Of a stretch of DNA of 64,000 nt, positions 44,407 to 53,132 are shown piece by piece. Both the position numbers and the translations under genes were made by a program. Within the stretch, counting starts at the first letter, position 1; the number at the start of each line of letters is the position of its first letter. Under the pieces are notes generated by a model. That model worked only from the letters and a program-made list of their open reading frames with translations, was not told the origin of the DNA and ran no database searches. Source of the stretch: Bog-473 sp963828825 (GTDB lineage Bacteria > Actinomycetota > Acidimicrobiia > Acidimicrobiales > RAAP-2); contig CAWHGF010000001.1 of assembly GCA_963828825.1 (NCBI GenBank), positions 406,035-470,034 on the forward strand, read 5' to 3'.

Positions 44407-45718
44407 GGAGCCGCGGCGGCCCGACCATGCCCGCCGCGATCGTGGCGAAGGTGAGGTCGTCGATCAGCACGAAGCTGCCGGTGATGCGATCGGCCTCGTA
44501 CGGGTCGACGGCCAGCGGAGTGGCCGTGCGCAGCTTCACGACGCCGATCTCGTTCTCCCGCAGCTCGTTCGCGCCCACGATCCGTAGCTCGTTGACGTCG
44601 AAGATCCCGGTCACGCCTTCGACCACGACCGGGGTGACCCGCGTCGTGTGCTTAATTCGGAGGCGGTCCCCGACGGCGAGCGGGCGGTCCTGGAACCAGC
44701 AGACCGTCGCCTCGAAGGTGTTGGTGACCTCCGGGGCACCTTCGGCCGCGGCAATGAGGTCGCCCCGCGATACGTCGAGGTGGTCGCCGAGGCGCACCGA
44801 GACCGAAAGGCCGACCTCGGCACGCTGGAGCGGGCCGTCAGCCGTCTCTATGGCACGGATGGTCGTGTGGGCTCCTTGGGGGAGGACCACAACGGGGTCA
44901 CCCACCCGGAAAGGCCCTCCGTTCACCATGCCGGCATAGCTGCGACCGCCTCCGGGCTGCCGGAGAACCCACTGGACAGGCAGGCGGGCACCGCTGCCTC
45001 GGCCCACACCGCGCTGGGCGGCCCAGCCGCCGGCCTGGGCCGACTCCAGGGCATCGAGCACGGTGGGGCCGTCGAACCAGGGTGCCGCGTCCGAACGCGC
45101 CACGACGTTGTCACCATGGAGTGCGGCGATGGGGATCACGGTGCATGAAGAGATCCCGAGGCGGTGCGCCAGCGCCTCCATCTCGTCAGCGATGCGCTGG
45201 TAGGCGGAGCGGTCCCAGCCGACGAGGTCCATCTTGTTGGCACAGACGACGAGCTGGTCTACTCCGAGCAGCGCGGCGATGCAGACGTGACGGCGGGACT
45301 GTTCGCGCAAACCCGATGTCGCGTCGACAAGGACGAGTGCGAGATCTGCGGTGGACGCGCCCGTTGCCATGTTCCGGGTGTACTGGACGTGACCCGGACA
45401 GTCGGCGATGACGAATTTCCGGTGCGGCGTCGCCGCGTAGCGGTAGGCGACGTCGATCGTGATGCCCTGTTCGCGCTCCGCGCGCAAGCCGTCGGTTACA
45501 AAGGACAGGTCGACTTCGCCCAGACCCCGCCGCTCCGAGGCGGTCTCGATCGCGGTGAGCTGGTCGTCGAAGAGCTGCCGGGTGTCGAAGAGGAGCCGAC
45601 CGATGAGGGTGCTCTTCCCGTCGTCCACCGATCCGATCGTGGCGAACCGAAGCAGGTCCATCGTGTCCACACCAAGCTCCGGACCGCCGGCCGGCGGCGA
45701 GCCGGGCAACGTGGTCAT
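44399..45718 (-). CDS. cysN: Sulfate adenylyltransferase subunit 1 (GTPase)
   Basis: GTPase subunit that drives ATP + sulfate to APS; 439 residues from the ATG at 45718, 4 bases after cysD. EF-Tu-like GTP motifs: ATIGSVDDGKSTLIGRLLFD (G1), GITIDVAYRYAATP (G2), DCPGHVQYTRNMATG (G3) and CANKMDLVGWD (G4). The C-terminal beta barrels follow (GGPFRVGDPVVVLP, VTGIFDVNELRIVGANELRENEIGVV in segments). There is no fused APS kinase (CysC), in keeping with an APS-reducing pathway. Confidence 0.95.
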   Translation of the reverse strand: MTTLPGSPPAGGPELGVDTMDLLRFATIGSVDDGKSTLIGRLLFDTRQLFDDQLTAIETASERRGLGEVDLSFVTDGLRAEREQGITIDVAYRYAATPHRKFVIADCPGHVQYTRNMATGASTADLALVLVDATSGLREQSRRHVCIAALLGVDQLVVCANKMDLVGWDRSAYQRIADEMEALAHRLGISSCTVIPIAALHGDNVVARSDAAPWFDGPTVLDALESAQAGGWAAQRGVGRGSGARLPVQWVLRQPGGGRSYAGMVNGGPFRVGDPVVVLPQGAHTTIRAIETADGPLQRAEVGLSVSVRLGDHLDVSRGDLIAAAEGAPEVTNTFEATVCWFQDRPLAVGDRLRIKHTTRVTPVVVEGVTGIFDVNELRIVGANELRENEIGVVKLRTATPLAVDPYEADRITGSFVLIDDLTFATIAAGMVGPPRLHD

Positions 45719-45722
45719 GGGT

Positions 45723-46724
45723 CTAGAAGTACCCCTCGCGCTTGCGGTCTTCCATGGCGGTCTCCGAGAAGCGGTCGTCCGCCCGCGTTGCTCCGCGCTC
45801 GGAGATCCTCGACGCCGAGACCTCGCGGATGATCCCCTCGACCGTGTCGGCCGAGGAGCGCACTGCACCAGTGCAGGTCGCATCACCGACAGTACGGAAA
45901 CGCACCGTTTCCTTGCGGACCTCTTCGCCACCCTGGGGGTTCACCCATTCGCTGAGAGCCAGGAGCATGCCGTCGCGCTCGAGTACTTCTCGTTCGTGCG
46001 CGTAATAGATCGAAGGAAGCTCGATGCGCTCGCGCCAGATGTACTGCCAGATGTCGAGCTCGGTCCAATCCGACAGCGGAAACGCGCGAAGGTGTTCGCC
46101 TGGGCGCACACTGCCCTGATACAACTGCCACAGCTCAGGTCGTTGCGCTTTGGGATCCCACTGCCCGAACGAATCCCGGAAGGAGAGGACCCGCTCCTTG
46201 GCCCTGGCCTTGTCCTCATCACGACGTGCGCCGCCAAAGGCGGCATCGAACCCGTGTGCGTTGATGGCATCGAGCAGCGTCGTCGTCTGCAGGCGATTGC
46301 GCGAGGCGATCGGCCCCGGGTCAGCCACTCGCCCCTGGTCGATGGAGTCCTGCACGCTTGCCACAATGAGGCGGGCGCCTTCCGCTTCCACCTGGGCGTC
46401 CCGGTACTCGAGTACTTCGGAGAAGTTGTGCCCGGTGTCCACATGCAGCACCGGGAAAGGGATTTTGCCCGGTTTGAACGCCTTGGCGGCCAGATGCAGC
46501 AGGACAGCCGAATCCTTGCCCCCGCTGAAGAGGAGGACCGGCCGCTCGGATTCAGCTGCCACCTCGCGGATGATGAAGATGGCCAGCGATTGCAAGAGAT
46601 CGAGGTGGCCCAAGGGGTGCTCGACCGGCCTGACCAGGGCGGTCACCGATCCACCGGTCCGGACCGCGACGGAGTCCGCGGCAGCGTCGTACTGCGAGGA
46701 ATCGAAGGCGGCGGCGGAGTCCAT
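45723..46724 (-). CDS. cysD: Sulfate adenylyltransferase subunit 2
   Basis: ATP pyrophosphatase subunit that makes APS with CysN; 333 residues from the ATG at 46724, with GAGAGG 6 bases upstream (a TTG four codons earlier is less likely). The PP-loop is PVLLFSGGKDSAVLLHLAAKAF (about 67), then VLHVDTGHNFSEVLEYRD, GARRDEDKARAKERVLSFRD and ELDIWQYIWRERIELPSIYYAH in family order. It is first in cysD-cysN-met8, divergent from cysH across a 19-bp inverted repeat. Confidence 0.95.
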   Translation of the reverse strand: MDSAAAFDSSQYDAAADSVAVRTGGSVTALVRPVEHPLGHLDLLQSLAIFIIREVAAESERPVLLFSGGKDSAVLLHLAAKAFKPGKIPFPVLHVDTGHNFSEVLEYRDAQVEAEGARLIVASVQDSIDQGRVADPGPIASRNRLQTTTLLDAINAHGFDAAFGGARRDEDKARAKERVLSFRDSFGQWDPKAQRPELWQLYQGSVRPGEHLRAFPLSDWTELDIWQYIWRERIELPSIYYAHEREVLERDGMLLALSEWVNPQGGEEVRKETVRFRTVGDATCTGAVRSSADTVEGIIREVSASRISERGATRADDRFSETAMEDRKREGYF

Positions 46725-46738
46725 GGAGCCTCTCAAAT

Positions 46739-46757
46739 CATGACCATTTTGGTCATG
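46739..46757. promoter_or_regulatory. Inverted repeat between cysD and cysH
   Basis: CATGACCA-TTT-TGGTCATG: perfect 8-bp arms with a 3-base spacer, directly beside the cysH -10 element and 15 bases from the cysD start. It is a good candidate operator for joint control of both operons; the regulator is not in the window. Confidence 0.75.
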
Positions 46758-46763
46758 TATACT
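46758..46763 (+). promoter_or_regulatory. -10 element of the cysH operon
   Basis: TATACT, one base from the consensus TATAAT, abuts the inverted repeat. The overlapping GTATAC is self-complementary, so the same bases could serve the cysD side. Confidence 0.55.
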
Positions 46764-46847
46764 AAAGCCTGCATTCGGACGGGCGTCAAGCGCCGGTGGC
46801 GGGCCCCCGAAACGGCCCGTTCGCCCCGTGCAGAAGGTGAGGGATCT

Positions 46848-47528
46848 GTGGCTGAGACCAAGGTGAGCGACCAGCTGTTTACCGCTGAGGATCTTGCCGC
46901 GCTGAGCGGCAGTTTCGAATCCGCTCCCGCCAGTGCCGTCATCAGGTGGGCGGTCGAATCCTTCGGTGACTCCGTGGCGCTGGCAGCCTCCTTCGAGGAC
47001 ATCGTGCTGATCGACCTGGTCACCAAGGTGGCGCCAGCAGTGGAGGTCGTCTTCTTAGACACAGAGGCACACTTTCCCGAGACGTTGGCCTTCGTCGAGG
47101 ATATGCGGGAGCGCTACGGACTCAACCTCACCGTGACGAAACCCGGGCCCGAAGCCGCCGCACACCCCTGTGGCTCCGATCAATGCTGTGAGTTTCGCAA
47201 GGTGGAACCCCTCCGTCGTGCCCTCGCCGGGAAGCGAGCGTGGCTGACTTCGCTCAAGCGATCCGACGGCCCCACGCGTGTTGAGGCGCCGATCGTGAGC
47301 TGGGACGCGGGGTTCGAGCTCGTGAAGGTCAATCCGCTCGCGACGTGGACGGAAGAGGACATTTCGTCCTACCTCGCTGACCACGGGCTCCCGGTTCACC
47401 CGCTCATTCCTCGTGGGTACCGCTCCATCGGCTGCGCGCCGACGACTCGTCCGGTGGCCGACGGGGAGGACGCCCGCGCTGGTCGTTGGGCTGGCGTCGA
47501 CAAGTCCGAGTGCGGTCTGCACGTCTAG
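46848..47528 (+). CDS. cysH: Adenylylsulfate (APS) reductase
   Basis: Reduces APS to sulfite; 226 residues from a GTG. Marks: SVALAASFEDIVLIDLV, VVFLDTEAHFPETLAF, WLTSLKRSDGPTR and the catalytic Cys near the end in DKSECGLHV. QCCEFRKVEPLRRAL has the Cys-Cys pair of [4Fe-4S] APS reductases, so APS rather than PAPS should be the substrate. However, the second pair, usually GCxPCTR, reads GCAPTTRP, so one cluster ligand appears to be Thr. It starts the operon with sulfite reductase, FrhB-like, unknown and ABC genes. The stop overlaps the next start by one base (TAGTG). Confidence 0.92.
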   Translation: MAETKVSDQLFTAEDLAALSGSFESAPASAVIRWAVESFGDSVALAASFEDIVLIDLVTKVAPAVEVVFLDTEAHFPETLAFVEDMRERYGLNLTVTKPGPEAAAHPCGSDQCCEFRKVEPLRRALAGKRAWLTSLKRSDGPTRVEAPIVSWDAGFELVKVNPLATWTEEDISSYLADHGLPVHPLIPRGYRSIGCAPTTRPVADGEDARAGRWAGVDKSECGLHV

Positions 47529-49262
47529 TGCCTCGTGACCTTGACAACCCCTACGGAATGGAGTTCCGCGGTCGACGGGACCGCGGGCTCAAGTTCATCA
47601 AGCCGTACCGCAACATCGGCGAGCTCAATCCTGTCGAGCAGCTGAAGTTGTCGCGGCACCCCTTCGAGGTCGCCCAGGCAGTTATCGACACGTACTCCAA
47701 ACAGGGCGCCGACTCCATCAACAAGGTGCCCGGAGAGCAGGAGCGGCTGAAGTGGGTCGGCATGTACCCCCAGCGCCAGGGGGGCGACGCCTTCATGATG
47801 CGGATCAAGGTCCCGGGCGGCGTCATGACCGCGGCCCAGGTCCGCGAAATCGGTGTGGCCGCCGACGCGTTTGCGGAGGGCCCCGACGAAAGTCCCGTCT
47901 TCGGGAACCGCTACGCCGACCTGACGACGAGGCAGGACATTCAACTCCACTGGATACGCATCGCCGATGTCCCCCGCATTTGGCAGCGTTTCTGGGACGT
48001 GGGGCTGACCACGGTCCAGGCGTGTGGCGACTCGGCCCGCAATGTCTGCTCGTGCCCCGTATCAGGCATCGACGAGAAGGAGCTCGTCAATGCCCTGCCC
48101 GTGGCGCAGGCGATTTCGGCCTTTTTCACCGGTAATCGTGAATACGCCAACCTGCCTCGCAAATTCAAGATCGCGGTCACGGGTTGCACGGAGGACTGTG
48201 CCCGGGTCGAGATCAACGACATCGGACTTTGGCCGGCGGAGCAGTCGGACGGCACGCTCGGCTTCAACGTGCTCATCGGCGGGGGACTCTCTGACGGCGA
48301 GCGCATGGCCTCCGACATCGACACCTTCATCCGGGCTGATCAGGCCGTCGAGCTCTGCCGGGGGGTCGCGCAGCTCTTCGGCGAGCTGGGCAACCGGGAG
48401 AACCGTGGTCTGGCCCGCATGCGCTACCTCGCCCAAGAGCTCGGTCCTGAGGGGTTCCGCGCCGCCCTCGACGAGCGCACCAATTTCCGCTCTTTCGACG
48501 GCCGGCCGTGAACTGACCACCGCCTTTCGTGGCGACCATGTCGGCGTGCACCCGCAGAAGCAGCCTGGCCGGCTCTACGTGGGTTGCTCGGTCCCGGTGG
48601 GTCGGATGCATGGAATCGATCTGGTCGAACTGGCTCGCTTGGCCGAAACCTACGGCGACGGCGGTGTGCGTATCGGCACCGACCAGAACTTCATTGTGTC
48701 CGGGGTCCCCGAGGAGCGTCTCGACGACCTGCTGGCCGAGCCGCTCATGCAGACATATACGCCGTTCCCAGGGCCATTCGAGCGCGGTGTCGTCGCCTGC
48801 ACCGGATCGGAGTTCTGTCGCTTCGCCGTGGTGGAGACGAAGGAACGGGCCGTCAAGTGGGCGAGGACGCTGGACGCGCAGCTGTCCTCGGGGGGCGAGG
48901 GTACGAGCGCCCGAGACGACGCAGGTGTGATCCGGATGCACTTCTCGGGCTGCTCCGCCTCGTGCGCCCAGCCCCAGATCGCGGATATCGGTTTCCGGGG
49001 CGACATCGCGCATGTCGACGAGCACATCGAGGAAGCCGTGGACATCGGGTTGGGTGGCTCGCTCGGGCCCGACGCCGCGTTCATCGACTGGGTGGAGGGC
49101 GCGCTGCCGGTTGATCGCGTGCCGGACGCCCTCCTCCGGGTGGTCACCCGGTACCGCGAGGAACACCGTCCCGGCGAACCGTTCTACCTCTGGGCGCGAC
49201 GGACGAACGTTGACGACCTGCGGTCCACTCTGACTGGGGCCTCCCAGGCGGTGACGTCGTGA
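47528..49262 (+). CDS. Siroheme sulfite (nitrite) reductase, one frameshift
   Basis: Six-electron reduction of sulfite to sulfide; ~578 residues when joined. The first part (GTG at 47528 to about 48505) has the ferredoxin-type half domain, LTTRQDIQLHWI, GLTTVQACGDSARNVCSCP and KIAVTGCTEDCARVEINDIG. At about 48505 the frame shifts; the next frame gives TTAFRGDHVGVHPQKQPG, ACTGSEFCRFAVVETK and HFSGCSASCAQPQIADIGF. The last two supply the C-x5-C / C-x3-C ligands for [4Fe-4S] and siroheme. The NirA/Sir family includes both sulfite and nitrite enzymes; cysH and met8 next door favour sulfite. Both halves are well preserved, so an indel error is likely. Confidence 0.88.
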
Positions 49263-50530
49263 AGCGGTACCGCATCCGGGAGCAGATGAACGGGATCGTC
49301 GAGCCACCCGGCAAGGTCTGGTTCTGGGAGCTCGAAGCCGGGGTGATCCACGCCGACCGGTGCATCCAGTGCGGCACCTGTGTCGCCGTCTGCCCTTCGA
49401 ACTCCATCGGCGTGAACGAGGACACCGATCTGCCGGAGTTGGTGAAGATGTGCACCGGTTGCTCGCTCTGCTGGGACTTCTGTCCCCGGGGCGGCCTCCG
49501 CTACGAGGCATTGTGGCCGCCCTCGACTGCGGGCACCGGCGAGGACGCCGAGGTGCAGCCCGCTCAGGTCCGTTCCGACTCGTCGGACACCTACTGGAAG
49601 ATCAGCGGCGGGCCGCCGGCGGACGGGCTCGGCGCGGTTGTGGAGTCCTACGCCGTGAGAGCGGGTGCACCAATTGACGACGTGCAGGATGGCGGTGCGG
49701 TCAGTGCGCTGCTGATCGGGCTGCTGGCCGCCGGCGAGATCGACGGTGCCCTCGTCTCCAAACCCAGCACCGACCCCGACGAGCAGTGGAAGGGCATCGC
49801 CACCATCGCAACGACGGCCGGTGAGATACGCGCTGCCTCGGGCAGCTTCTACAACCAGACGATGGCGTTGGCAGAGCTCGACCTATCCCGGTACGCCCTG
49901 CCCCCCAAGCCACGCATCGCAGTCGTCGGTACTCCGTGCGAGGTGCAGGGACTGCGAGCCATGCAGGCCAGGCGTTGGCCCACGGGCGCGCACCGAGTTG
50001 ATGCCGTGGTGTTGACGATCGCACTGATGTGCACGAAGAACTTCGACTACGAGGCGCTCACCCTGAGGGAGCTCCGTGACAGGCGGGGAGTCGATCTGGA
50101 CCGGGTGTCGAAAATGGACGTCATCCGCGGCCGCATGATCGTCGAGTACCGCGACGGGGAACTGGCGGTCGACGAACCGGTCAAAGATTTCCATGGTGCC
50201 GCGTTGAAGGGCTGCGACGAGTGTGCGGATTTCCTCGGTCGCTCGGCCGACATCTCGGTGGGCAGCGTGGGCTCCATGACCGGCTGGACGAGCGTGATCA
50301 TCCGGACCGAGCGCGGACGCCTGGCCTTCCAGGCCGCCCGCGCCAAGCTGGACGTGCGAGGACTGGACGACCCAGCCGCACTCCTGCGGCTGGACGCGCT
50401 GGACAAGAAGATCGCTGGCCGAACGCTGCAGCGCAAGCTCGACCCTGATGCGCCGCTCTTCATCGACTTCGACGAGCACGTGCGCGCCTACGAGGGCTCC
50501 GACCGTCAGCCCGTCTACATCAGACATTGA
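49259..50530 (+). CDS. FrhB-like F420 oxidoreductase with two [4Fe-4S] clusters
   Basis: 423 residues, overlapping the sulfite reductase stop by 4 bases. The N-terminus has two ferredoxin motifs, DRCIQCGTCVAVCPSNSI (about 35) and VKMCTGCSLCWDFCPRGG (about 64). The rest is the FrhB/FdhB fold: GGAVSALLIGLLAAGEIDGALV, SFYNQTMALAEL, IAVVGTPCEVQGLRAM, IALMCTKNFDYEAL and KGCDECADFLGRSADISVGSVG. This family uses FAD to pass electrons between F420 and Fe-S partners. In this place it most plausibly oxidises F420H2 and feeds the sulfite reductase, like the N-terminal half of methanogen Fsr. The partnership is inference; family membership is clear. Confidence 0.9.
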   Translation: MKRYRIREQMNGIVEPPGKVWFWELEAGVIHADRCIQCGTCVAVCPSNSIGVNEDTDLPELVKMCTGCSLCWDFCPRGGLRYEALWPPSTAGTGEDAEVQPAQVRSDSSDTYWKISGGPPADGLGAVVESYAVRAGAPIDDVQDGGAVSALLIGLLAAGEIDGALVSKPSTDPDEQWKGIATIATTAGEIRAASGSFYNQTMALAELDLSRYALPPKPRIAVVGTPCEVQGLRAMQARRWPTGAHRVDAVVLTIALMCTKNFDYEALTLRELRDRRGVDLDRVSKMDVIRGRMIVEYRDGELAVDEPVKDFHGAALKGCDECADFLGRSADISVGSVGSMTGWTSVIIRTERGRLAFQAARAKLDVRGLDDPAALLRLDALDKKIAGRTLQRKLDPDAPLFIDFDEHVRAYEGSDRQPVYIRH

Positions 50531-50856
50531 CGATCTCCGCCGTACCGGTGCTCCACGTTCCTGACGAGCCCACGACGCGGGCCGAGGATTGGTTGGCGGC
50601 CGTCCTCGACGGACGGAATCTCGACAGTGTGCTCACCGACGAAGGTGAAGGTGTGACGGCGTGGTTGTGGAGCCGCTGGCGTTCGCTCGCCTCGACCGGG
50701 CTGAGCGAGGAGGCTCTTGGTCAGATTGTGCTGGGCTACCGGCGGGAAGTCTGGCTCTGGCTGGCCGGAGAACGGACGTGGGGGCAGTGCTGCTCCGGTC
50801 TGATTGGCCGCATCAACCGGCGTCTCGCGGGTGGTGGCGACGGCATCAAGGCGTGA
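50527..50856 (+). CDS. Hypothetical protein in sulfite reductase operon
   Basis: 109 residues from a TTG that overlaps the FrhB-like stop (TTGA), and itself overlapped by the ABC gene, so it is clearly within the operon. The sequence is Trp-rich (ten or so Trp, e.g. VTAWLWSRWRSLAS and REVWLWLAGERTWG) with one Cys pair, GQCCSG. No membrane helix, no known domain. It may be a small helical partner of the reductase or of the ABC protein. Confidence 0.7.
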   Translation: MTISAVPVLHVPDEPTTRAEDWLAAVLDGRNLDSVLTDEGEGVTAWLWSRWRSLASTGLSEEALGQIVLGYRREVWLWLAGERTWGQCCSGLIGRINRRLAGGGDGIKA

Positions 50857-51650
50857 GCAGATCGGACACACCTGCTGCCATCGCGCTGCACGGCGTCACC
50901 GTGCAACGCGAAGGGGTGCCCGTGCTGAGAGGGATCGACTGGCGCGTTGCGGATGGTGAGCGCTGGGTCGTCCTCGGCCCAAACGGTTCGGGCAAGACGA
51001 CCTTGCTCCAGGTGGCCGCGGCAAGGCTGTGGCCGACCAGCGGTACCGTTGAGGTGCTCGGAGCCCGTCTGGGCGAGGTCGATGTCCGGACCCTGCGTCC
51101 CCGTGTTGCTCTGGTCAGTGGGGCCGTCACCCGGCAGCTCCGGGCCGACCTGCACGCGCGCGACGTCGTGGCCAGCGGACGTCACGGGGCGCTCGAGACA
51201 TGGTGGAACCGGTATACGGTCGAGGACTGGGAGAAAGCGGACGGGCTCCTGGCGCTGGGTGGGGTCGGCAATCTGGGCGATCGCCCGTTCGGCGTGATCT
51301 CGGAGGGCGAGCGCCAACAAGTGCTCCTGGCTCGGGCGCTCATGAGCGACCCGGAGCTGATCCTGCTCGATGAGCCGTTTGCAGGGTTGGACCTGGGGGC
51401 TCGCGAGCAGCTGCTCGTTCGACTCACTGCTCTGGCTGCCGATCCCGCAAACCCGCCGATCGTCCTTGTCACGCATCACTGCGAGGAGATCCCTCCGGGC
51501 TTCACCCACGGTGGCCTGGTCTCAGGCGGCGCGCTCGTGGCGTCGGGTCCGCTGCCCGATGTCGTGACCTCGGCCCGCGTGTCGGCGTGCTTCGAGGTGG
51601 CGGTTACCGTTGGATATACCGACGGGCGGTGGTGGAGCCGCGCCGTCTGA
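50853..51650 (+). CDS. Orphan ABC transporter ATP-binding protein
   Basis: 265 residues from a GTG overlapping the previous gene. Walker A is VVLGPNGSGKTTLLQVAAARLW (about 38-50), the signature region is VISEGERQQVLLARALMSDP (SEGER instead of SGGQ), Walker B is LILLDEPFAGLD, and the switch His is in LVTHHCEEI. No membrane component is next to it. It resembles the stand-alone ATPases sometimes annotated ModF/YlmA-like. A link to sulfur metabolism is only by position. Confidence 0.88.
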   Translation: MSRSDTPAAIALHGVTVQREGVPVLRGIDWRVADGERWVVLGPNGSGKTTLLQVAAARLWPTSGTVEVLGARLGEVDVRTLRPRVALVSGAVTRQLRADLHARDVVASGRHGALETWWNRYTVEDWEKADGLLALGGVGNLGDRPFGVISEGERQQVLLARALMSDPELILLDEPFAGLDLGAREQLLVRLTALAADPANPPIVLVTHHCEEIPPGFTHGGLVSGGALVASGPLPDVVTSARVSACFEVAVTVGYTDGRWWSRAV

Positions 51651-51835
51651 AGGGCACCAGGGGCGGGGGAACAGGCGCCAAAAGAGGGCCTTGATTCAGC
51701 GTGTCGTCGAGGGTACAAACGAAGCAGAGGAGAAGTGCCGACGAGGTCGGCGCTGTGGCATTTCCCCACCATCCACCATTTGTAAAAGCCCGTTGATTAG
51801 GGTTTTCGCGCAGAGCGAAGGTAGGTCGTCGGGGA

Positions 51836-52537
51836 GTGACGGTTGTGATCCTGCTGGTCCTCGTAGTGCTTCTCTGGGTGGCGGTCTTAGCCCCGAGCGC
51901 TTGGCGGAGATTTGGCGAGCGCCAAGGAGTGGGATCCATCGACCACTTCCATCATCAATTGCAGCTCCTTGAGCATGCCGGCCCCAAAACCGTGGCCCCG
52001 GCCTACCGGTTGCACACGGCGATACCTGGAGCTCCATCAACTGAATTGTCCGCGGACGTCGTGGTCGACTCGTCGCAACCGAAGCTGGTGCTCTTGCGCC
52101 CTACGGACGACGCGGCGGCGGCTGACGTGGACGGCGGCGATGGCTCGCACTACGAGCGAGTTGGGGTACTCGACCGGCCCGAGCCCGTGTGCCGACCCGA
52201 AGTGGGTGTGCAATTGCCGGCGTACCGGCGTGAACAGGCACGGCGGCGCTGCACCATGTTGTTGCGCTGCCTCGGTGGGGTGGCGATCTCGACCGGGCTG
52301 GTCGGGGTGTTTCCGGGGATGCACCTGGTGTGGGTGATCACCGGGCTCTCCGGGCTGGCAACACTCGGACTGGTCGCGTTGATGGCGTACGCCAAGGAAC
52401 TCGAGGCCGAGCAGGCCCGCCGCCGTTCTCGGCGCGAGGCCGCCGACGCCGCGCTCGCCGACCGCCCCACGTCCACCGGCTATCCGGGCGCCTGGGACGA
52501 CGATGACTTTAAGGCACCCCGAGCCGCAGAAGGCTGA
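51836..52537 (+). CDS. Three-helix membrane protein, GlpR-like layout
   Basis: 233 residues from a GTG. One N-terminal helix (about 2-20, VVILLVLVVLLWVAVLAPSAWRRF), a ~120-residue loop with low-complexity Asp/Ala, then two close helices (about 143-182), and a basic/acidic tail rich in Arg and Glu. A helix ending in LAP-x-x-W-R-R followed by a late helix pair resembles the actinobacterial divisome protein GlpR (Rv0996-like), but similarity is weak. Next to a tRNA gene; no operon partner. Confidence 0.65.
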   Translation: MTVVILLVLVVLLWVAVLAPSAWRRFGERQGVGSIDHFHHQLQLLEHAGPKTVAPAYRLHTAIPGAPSTELSADVVVDSSQPKLVLLRPTDDAAAADVDGGDGSHYERVGVLDRPEPVCRPEVGVQLPAYRREQARRRCTMLLRCLGGVAISTGLVGVFPGMHLVWVITGLSGLATLGLVALMAYAKELEAEQARRRSRREAADAALADRPTSTGYPGAWDDDDFKAPRAAEG

Positions 52538-52594
52538 ACAAAGCACTGGTCCCGGGCCGCAGAACAGGCCTTCGGGAGCATCCGGGGCCCCGAC

Positions 52595-52600
52595 TATTCT
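52595..52600 (+). promoter_or_regulatory. -10 element of tRNA-Ala
   Basis: TATTCT lies 10 bases before the mature tRNA 5' end. Confidence 0.5.
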
Positions 52601-52610
52601 GGGAGCCGCC

Positions 52611-52686
52611 GGGGGTGTAGCTCAGCTGGTAGAGCGCTACGTTCGCAATGTAGAGGCCGAGGGTTCGAGTCCCTTCACCTCCACCA
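52611..52686 (+). tRNA. tRNA-Ala (CGC)
   Basis: Complete cloverleaf with encoded CCA. Acceptor GGGGGTG pairs with CACCTCC, giving the G3-U70 wobble pair that identifies alanine tRNAs. The anticodon loop TTCGCAA gives anticodon CGC, and the T arm is GAGGG-TTCGAGT-CCCTT. The accessory, transposon-rich stretch begins just after it. Confidence 0.96.
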
Positions 52687-52710
52687 TTTATTTGGTCGGA
52701 TCCCCAAGAG

Positions 52711-52730
52711 AGTCCAGTTTTTGCTGGACT
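52711..52730 (+). terminator. Terminator after tRNA-Ala
   Basis: AGTCCAG-TTTTTG-CTGGACT followed by TTTC: a 7-bp hairpin 24 bases after the tRNA. Confidence 0.65.
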
Positions 52731-52739
52731 TTCGCGTCC

Positions 52740-53050
52740 ACGAGCCCAGTTATCCACAGGGTTTATGGACGTATTTACGCGACGGGTGATCAAAACTGCC
52801 CAATGCAGAGCTACCCACGTGATCCGGCGCCACCCCGACGACACGCTGCACGTTTGCGGTTTGGCGTCGGGTCGGAGTGGGGTGCCATGGGCTGCTCTAC
52901 CGCAGCCATAGTGGCCGCCCTGCTCAATGAAGAGCCGCCAAAAGATGGACGAGGCAGTGTGCTCAGGCGCTGACGCGTGGGGAAATTGGTGACCTGTTAA
53001 CGCAGGGTGGTGTATGGGCCTCCCCCCAAATCGTGGAGTCGGTTGGATAG
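52740..53050. other. Intergenic, no gene seen
   Basis: About 310 bases between the tRNA terminator and the IS3 element. I see no supported frame, repeat or RNA. Its base composition is less GC-rich than the core. Confidence 0.45.
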
Positions 53051-53132
53051 TTGACTGAGCCTGTCACCAGCCACTCTCGGTGCGCCACTTCGGCCGAGGT
53101 GCTCACCGGCCCGAGTCGCATTGAGGGAAGGC

